Below, one piece after another: positions 3,841 to 6,963 of a stretch of 6,963 nt of DNA. Below the pieces are notes generated by a model that did not search any database, was not told the DNA's origin, and was given only the letters and a program-made list of their open reading frames with translations. Position numbers and translations under genes: made by a program. The stretch is from Ruminococcus sp. (GTDB lineage: Bacteria; Bacillota; Clostridia; Oscillospirales; Ruminococcaceae): assembly GCA_024697705.1 (NCBI GenBank), contig JAILFF010000193.1, forward strand, positions 1 to 6,963, in the 5' to 3' direction. The stretch's first letter is position 1. The number at the start of each line of letters is the position of its first letter.

Positions 3841-6292
3841 GGTACGTTGACGCAGAAAAGGTGGAGGGAGTAAACTTTGCTTCCACAGTAAGAGTGTCAC
3901 CGACGTGCATCGTGGCATTTGAAGGGCTGAGCGACACGCTGACCTTCTTTACCGTGACCTTGCATACGGCTTTCTCTCCGTGTTGGGTCTCTGCGGTTAT
4001 CGTCGCTTTTCCCGGTTCAAGTCCCTCTACTCTGCCGTCGGAAAATACATACGCCACCTTTTGGTCGCTGCTCGTCCACTTGACTTTGTTGTTTTTCGCA
4101 TTATCGCCGCCGAGGGTCGCTTCCAGCTGAAAATGCTCGCCCTGATAGATCTCCTTCGACGTTATGTTCAGCTTTATTGCTGTGGGATAAAGCGGCATTA
4201 CCGTAACCGCACATGAAGCCTTCAGGCCGTTAACAGTCTCAGCCGTTATCGTAGCATTGCCCGCCTTGACCGGCGTGACCTTTCCGTCGCTTACCGTCAC
4301 AACGCTCGTGTCGCTGCTTTTCCATGTCACCGACTTGCTTTTCGCTTTAGTCGGCAGAACAGTCTCGGTAAGCGCTGTCATTTCATTTTCGTAAAGTGTG
4401 AGCTCCGTTTGGTCAAGCGATACGCTCGTCGGCAATATCTCATTGACCGTCACGGTGCAGGTCGCTTTCAGACCGTTCGAGGTCGTTGCGGTGATCGTAG
4501 TCGTGCCCTCTTCTACGGCTGTGATCTTTCCGTCGCTTACGGTAGCTACCGATCTGTTGCCCGACGTCCATGTCACCGACTTGGCTATGACGTTGGAAGG
4601 AACTACCGTCGCGGTGATCGTCTCGCTTTCGCCCTCGTTAAGCGTTACCGAGGTTTGGCTTAAGGTCACGCCTGTCGGCACGGGCGCTTTTACCGTGATC
4701 TTGCAGCTTGCCGTCTTGCCGTTTGAGGTCGTGGCGATCACAGATGCTGTCCCGACGCCTACTGCCTTGACATATCCGTCCTCGACAGTCACCACCGAAC
4801 TGATGCTCGAGCTCCAGCTGACTCTCTTGTTTTTGGCGTTATCGGGCTTAACGGTCGCTTTTAACTTGGCAGTATCGCCGATCATCATTTCAAGCGAGGT
4901 CTCGGACAGGATTATCTCGCTCGCCTGAACGGGCGGTTTTACCGTCACTTCACACTCGGCAGTAATTGTCACTTTCTCGCCGCTGCTGTTCTTGCCCTTA
5001 AGTGTCAAGATTATCTTGGCGGTGCCGCTGTCAACTGCGGTGACCTTTCCTTTTCCGTCTACCGTCACTATATTATTCTTGCTCGAAGTCCATTCCTCGG
5101 AGGTCACTATCCACTTTGAGGTATCGGTTTCGTAGCTCAGAACACTCGTTTCGTCGATATCGAGGGTCAGCTCGTTTGTATTGAGCTCCACCGTAATCGG
5201 GTTCGGATCATCGTGCTTTTCTCCCGACCCGTTATTGCTGCCGGAATCGCCGCCGCTTTCGGAACTGCCGCTGCTGTCGGTCTTGCCGCTGCTGTCATTG
5301 CCGACGTCGGCGGTGCTGTCAGTGTCGTCCGAACCGCCGTCGCTTACGCTGATGGAAACGGTATCTCCCTTTCTGAGACCGCTTCCCGCCGTCGGAGACT
5401 GCGCCGCTACTTTGCCCTTATCCCCGTCAGAGCCGTGAACGGTAATCACGTTCACCTTCAGACCCGCGTTTCGTATCTCCTTTTCCGCCTCGCTCTGCGT
5501 CATGCCGACAAGGTACGGAACGGTGATCGTTTCGCTGTGCGAGCATATCGTCAGGATAACGGTATCTCCGCGGATAACGCCCGAGCCTTTCTTTATGCTC
5601 TGCGTAAGTACCGTGCCTTCGGGACTGTCGTCATTCTGTTCGTAATTGACAGATACCGAAAGTCCCTTGCTTTCAAGCAGAGCCTTTGCTTCTTCCCGAG
5701 TCAGTCCGACCACATCGGGCATCTCAAACGACTCGGCGCCCATGCTTACGGTAATAGTTACGAGCGTTTCGGGATCGACCTCGGTCTCCTTGAACGGATC
5801 CCGCGAGATAACGTGTCCCGCGGCGATATGATTGTTTTTCTCATACTTGACCTTGCACCGCAGACCTCTGCCTTCAAGCAGGGCGACGGCTTTTTCTTCG
5901 GAGATCAGCGACACGTCGGGGACGGTTATCTTTGAATAACCCAGTGAGATGATTATCTCGACGGTCACGGTGTTCTTCACAGTCGAGCCAGGCTCGGGAG
6001 ACTGCTTCATTACGGTATCCTTCTCGAAGCTCATGCTGTAACGCTTTTCGGTGATCTTTATCGAAACGCCGAGTTTCTGCGCTTCTTTCAGAGCGTCATC
6101 GTATTTCATGCCGATAAGGTTCGGCAAAGTAACGTCTTTTTCTTCGATTGCTTTATTCGGGTCGCGTCCTTTCGATATCGTAAGCGTTATCTCGTTGCCC
6201 TCTTTTGCCTCGGTATCGGGATCAAGGCTTTGCTGGACCACATAGCCCTCCGCTATCGTGTCGTCGTATGCTTCTTCAAACAGAACGGCGAA
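3812..6292 (-). CDS. Extracellular PASTA and Ig-like (Big_2) region of a split Ser/Thr kinase
   Basis: This frame continues the kinase fragment at 6293-6838 and is separated from it only by an in-frame TGA. A GTG at 6241 is probably internal (GYVVQQS of a PASTA domain), not a start. Numbering from 6241: end of the split PASTA to about 24, then four PASTA domains (about 36-100, 105-168, 172-235, 239-302; each starts LPN/VPD/MPD/VPY and has the LGV/GLR-type turn). Next is a Gly/Ser/Asp linker (302-346), five Big_2-type Ig domains (348-435, 441-517, 521-600, 603-682, 685-766) with the WTSS...VATV...DGKVTAV...GTATITA pattern, and a sixth cut at about residue 799. PASTA domains bind muropeptides or the lipid II/peptidoglycan stem. 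The Ig domains would act as a wall-spanning stalk or adhesive part. Codons below about 3838 are antisense of the DUF285 fragment, so the natural C-terminus is lost. Confidence 0.85.
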   Translation of the reverse strand, partial: FAVLFEEAYDDTIAEGYVVQQSLDPDTEAKEGNEITLTISKGRDPNKAIEEKDVTLPNLIGMKYDDALKEAQKLGVSIKITEKRYSMSFEKDTVMKQSPEPGSTVKNTVTVEIIISLGYSKITVPDVSLISEEKAVALLEGRGLRCKVKYEKNNHIAAGHVISRDPFKETEVDPETLVTITVSMGAESFEMPDVVGLTREEAKALLESKGLSVSVNYEQNDDSPEGTVLTQSIKKGSGVIRGDTVILTICSHSETITVPYLVGMTQSEAEKEIRNAGLKVNVITVHGSDGDKGKVAAQSPTAGSGLRKGDTVSISVSDGGSDDTDSTADVGNDSSGKTDSSGSSESGGDSGSNNGSGEKHDDPNPITVELNTNELTLDIDETSVLSYETDTSKWIVTSEEWTSSKNNIVTVDGKGKVTAVDSGTAKIILTLKGKNSSGEKVTITAECEVTVKPPVQASEIILSETSLEMMIGDTAKLKATVKPDNAKNKRVSWSSSISSVVTVEDGYVKAVGVGTASVIATTSNGKTASCKITVKAPVPTGVTLSQTSVTLNEGESETITATVVPSNVIAKSVTWTSGNRSVATVSDGKITAVEEGTTTITATTSNGLKATCTVTVNEILPTSVSLDQTELTLYENEMTALTETVLPTKAKSKSVTWKSSDTSVVTVSDGKVTPVKAGNATITAETVNGLKASCAVTVMPLYPTAIKLNITSKEIYQGEHFQLEATLGGDNAKNNKVKWTSSDQKVAYVFSDGRVEGLEPGKATITAETQHGEKAVCKVTVKKVSVSLSPSNATMHVGDTLTVEAKFTPSTFSASTYLAHTRYGSR

Positions 6293-6838
6293 TCAGAGGC
6301 TTGCGAGCTTGTCGGAAGGCACACGGTCGCTTATCTCGGCGATCAGCTTCGATTCCATCAGCTTATATTTCCCGCTGACATACGAGCGGCTCACGACGGA
6401 AGGAACTCTCGTCTGTCCGTCGGGGATAGTTATATCCGACTTTTCGACGACCTCAAAGCCGATGATCCCCGTAACAAAAAGAAACGTGAACGCCATGAGC
6501 GCCGCCGCGATCGTCGGGAAGCTTATCTTCGCCCAGACAGGCCATTTGTAGAGGTCTATCCTCCGTATTTTGCCCGCACGGCGTTTTACGGGGTCAACGC
6601 TCGTCAGCTCGTCCATGAACTCCTTCATATTGGGAGTTCTGTCCTCGATGCGGACATTGAGCGCGTTCAGTATGGCGTTCCGTCGGCTCTCGCCGACCTC
6701 TTTTGCGTGCCTGCCTATCGGTTCGAGGATATCCTTCTTCTTGTTCTCGAAGAGCGCCCTTCGTTCGAGCGCGTCGGGAGGAGTGACCCCCGTCAGCATT
6801 TTGTACATCGTTGCGGCAACGGCGTAAACATCGTTATC
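6293..6838 (-). pseudogene. PASTA Ser/Thr kinase fragment: kinase C-lobe end, TM helix, start of first PASTA
   Basis: From about 6838 leftward: DVYAVAATMYKMLTGVTPPD is the subdomain IX region of Hanks-type kinases (invariant Asp followed by VYA). ALNVRIEDRTPNMKEFMDEL carries the subdomain XI Arg. A basic juxtamembrane stretch (VKRRAGKIRRIDLYKW) precedes one membrane helix (ISFPTIAAALMAFTFLFVTG). VPSVVSRSY then begins a PASTA domain, which ends at TGA 6295-6293 just before FAVLFEEAYDDTIAEGYVV. The N-lobe, catalytic loop and activation segment are absent: at about 6840 the sequence switches to a plus-strand BspA gene. The minus frame stays open to about 6949, but those residues (GNGKFSLRRGS...) are antisense to that gene. 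Known members (PrkC/Stk1/PknB) sense cell-wall fragments and regulate growth and division. As written, the gene cannot make an active kinase. Confidence 0.8.
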
Positions 6839-6850
6839 ATAAACAACATT

Positions 6851-6963
6851 CTGCTTGAAGCTGCCGCGGCGGAGGGAGAATTTACCGTTCCCGAAGGCGT
6901 TACCATGATCGGCGAGTTTGCCTTTTACGGCAGCAACGCGCTTACCGCCTTAAATATCCCCGA
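6851..6963 (+). CDS. LRR_5 BspA-like surface protein fragment (partial both ends)
   Basis: The plus strand reads EAAAAEGEFTVPEGVTMIGE, then FAFYGSNALTALNIP to the edge. This is the LRR_5 signature of BspA proteins (VPEGVTxIGExAFYG...L..L.IP) preceded by the usual EGE lead-in. No start codon or signal peptide is present; the frame is open further left, but that sequence is antisense to the kinase. It is the first LRR of an array continuing beyond the window. The C-terminal part of a similar protein lies at 2152-3366 on the opposite strand; whether both belong to one gene cannot be told here. Confidence 0.7.
   Translation, partial: MLEAAAAEGEFTVPEGVTMIGEFAFYGSNALTALNIP

Noticed and set aside
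3366..3850. Site-specific inverton (shufflon-type switch) with defined recombination sites
   Set aside because: I compared the sequences at both ends in both orientations and found only a few matching bases, and no recombinase gene is in the window. It is kept only as a hypothesis in the junction finding.
4398..5935. Long plus-strand open frames opposite the Ig and PASTA domains
   Set aside because: They are antisense shadows of a repetitive Thr/Val/Ser-rich coding region with biased third positions. The minus-strand translation has clear domain homology; these do not.
6293..6295. UGA recoding (Gly) in this organism
   Set aside because: The dockerin gene, the small peptide and the BspA-like gene all end properly at TGA, and Trp is encoded by TGG. 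A point mutation or read error is simpler.
6839..6949. Upstream extension of the kinase frame as real kinase sequence
   Set aside because: The frame is open, but the residues do not match the activation loop or catalytic loop of Hanks kinases, while the opposite strand gives a clear LRR_5 motif.

Overview
The window looks like chromosomal DNA of a gut Ruminococcus-type Bacillota (Oscillospiraceae). Three things point there. The protein at 488-1663 ends in a type I dockerin whose second calcium loop has the 13-residue GDGLT form that I associate with ruminococcal dockerins. Several BspA-type leucine-rich surface-protein fragments are present. There is a PASTA-type Ser/Thr kinase carrying bacterial Ig-like domains. 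Coding DNA is of moderate G+C, while the intergenic DNA at 1-487 is strongly AT-rich.

Layout. Positions 1-118 (minus) hold a consensus sigma-A promoter, an operator-like inverted repeat and the first 18 codons of a gene leaving the left edge. Positions 119-369 are AT-rich and may hold a decayed gene remnant. Positions 370-1663 (plus) hold an extended -10 promoter, a structured leader and a secreted dockerin protein whose core resembles the lysozyme/lytic-transglycosylase fold. Positions 1664-1866 hold two terminator hairpins between convergent genes. Positions 1867-2001 (minus) encode an unrecognised 44-residue acidic peptide with a good ribosome binding site. Positions 2027-2147 form a 36-bp AT-rich hairpin built from two facing arrays of a GATAAAA heptamer. 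Positions 2152-3366 (minus) encode the C-terminal part of a BspA-like surface protein.

From about 3366 the content changes strand abruptly. A plus-strand, frame-broken N-terminal part of a DUF285/BspA protein (3371-3837) is followed by the minus-strand C-terminal half of a PASTA kinase with six Ig-like domains (3838-6838), interrupted by an in-frame TGA at 6293-6295. The right edge (6851-6963) is again plus-strand and encodes an LRR_5 BspA protein. Each boundary (about 3370, 3840 and 6840) joins opposite-strand gene fragments that lack their proper ends.

The functional theme is the cell surface: a cellulosome-type secreted enzyme, leucine-rich adhesin-like proteins and a cell-wall-sensing kinase. 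The three inverted junctions are either real rearrangements or chimeras made during amplification or assembly. Because each flips strand and I found no convincing recombination site, the artefact explanation has to be tested before any biology is built on the right half. The left part (1-3366) looks internally coherent and contains the most credible unusual elements: the small peptide, the heptamer hairpin and the divergent promoter with its operator-like repeat.
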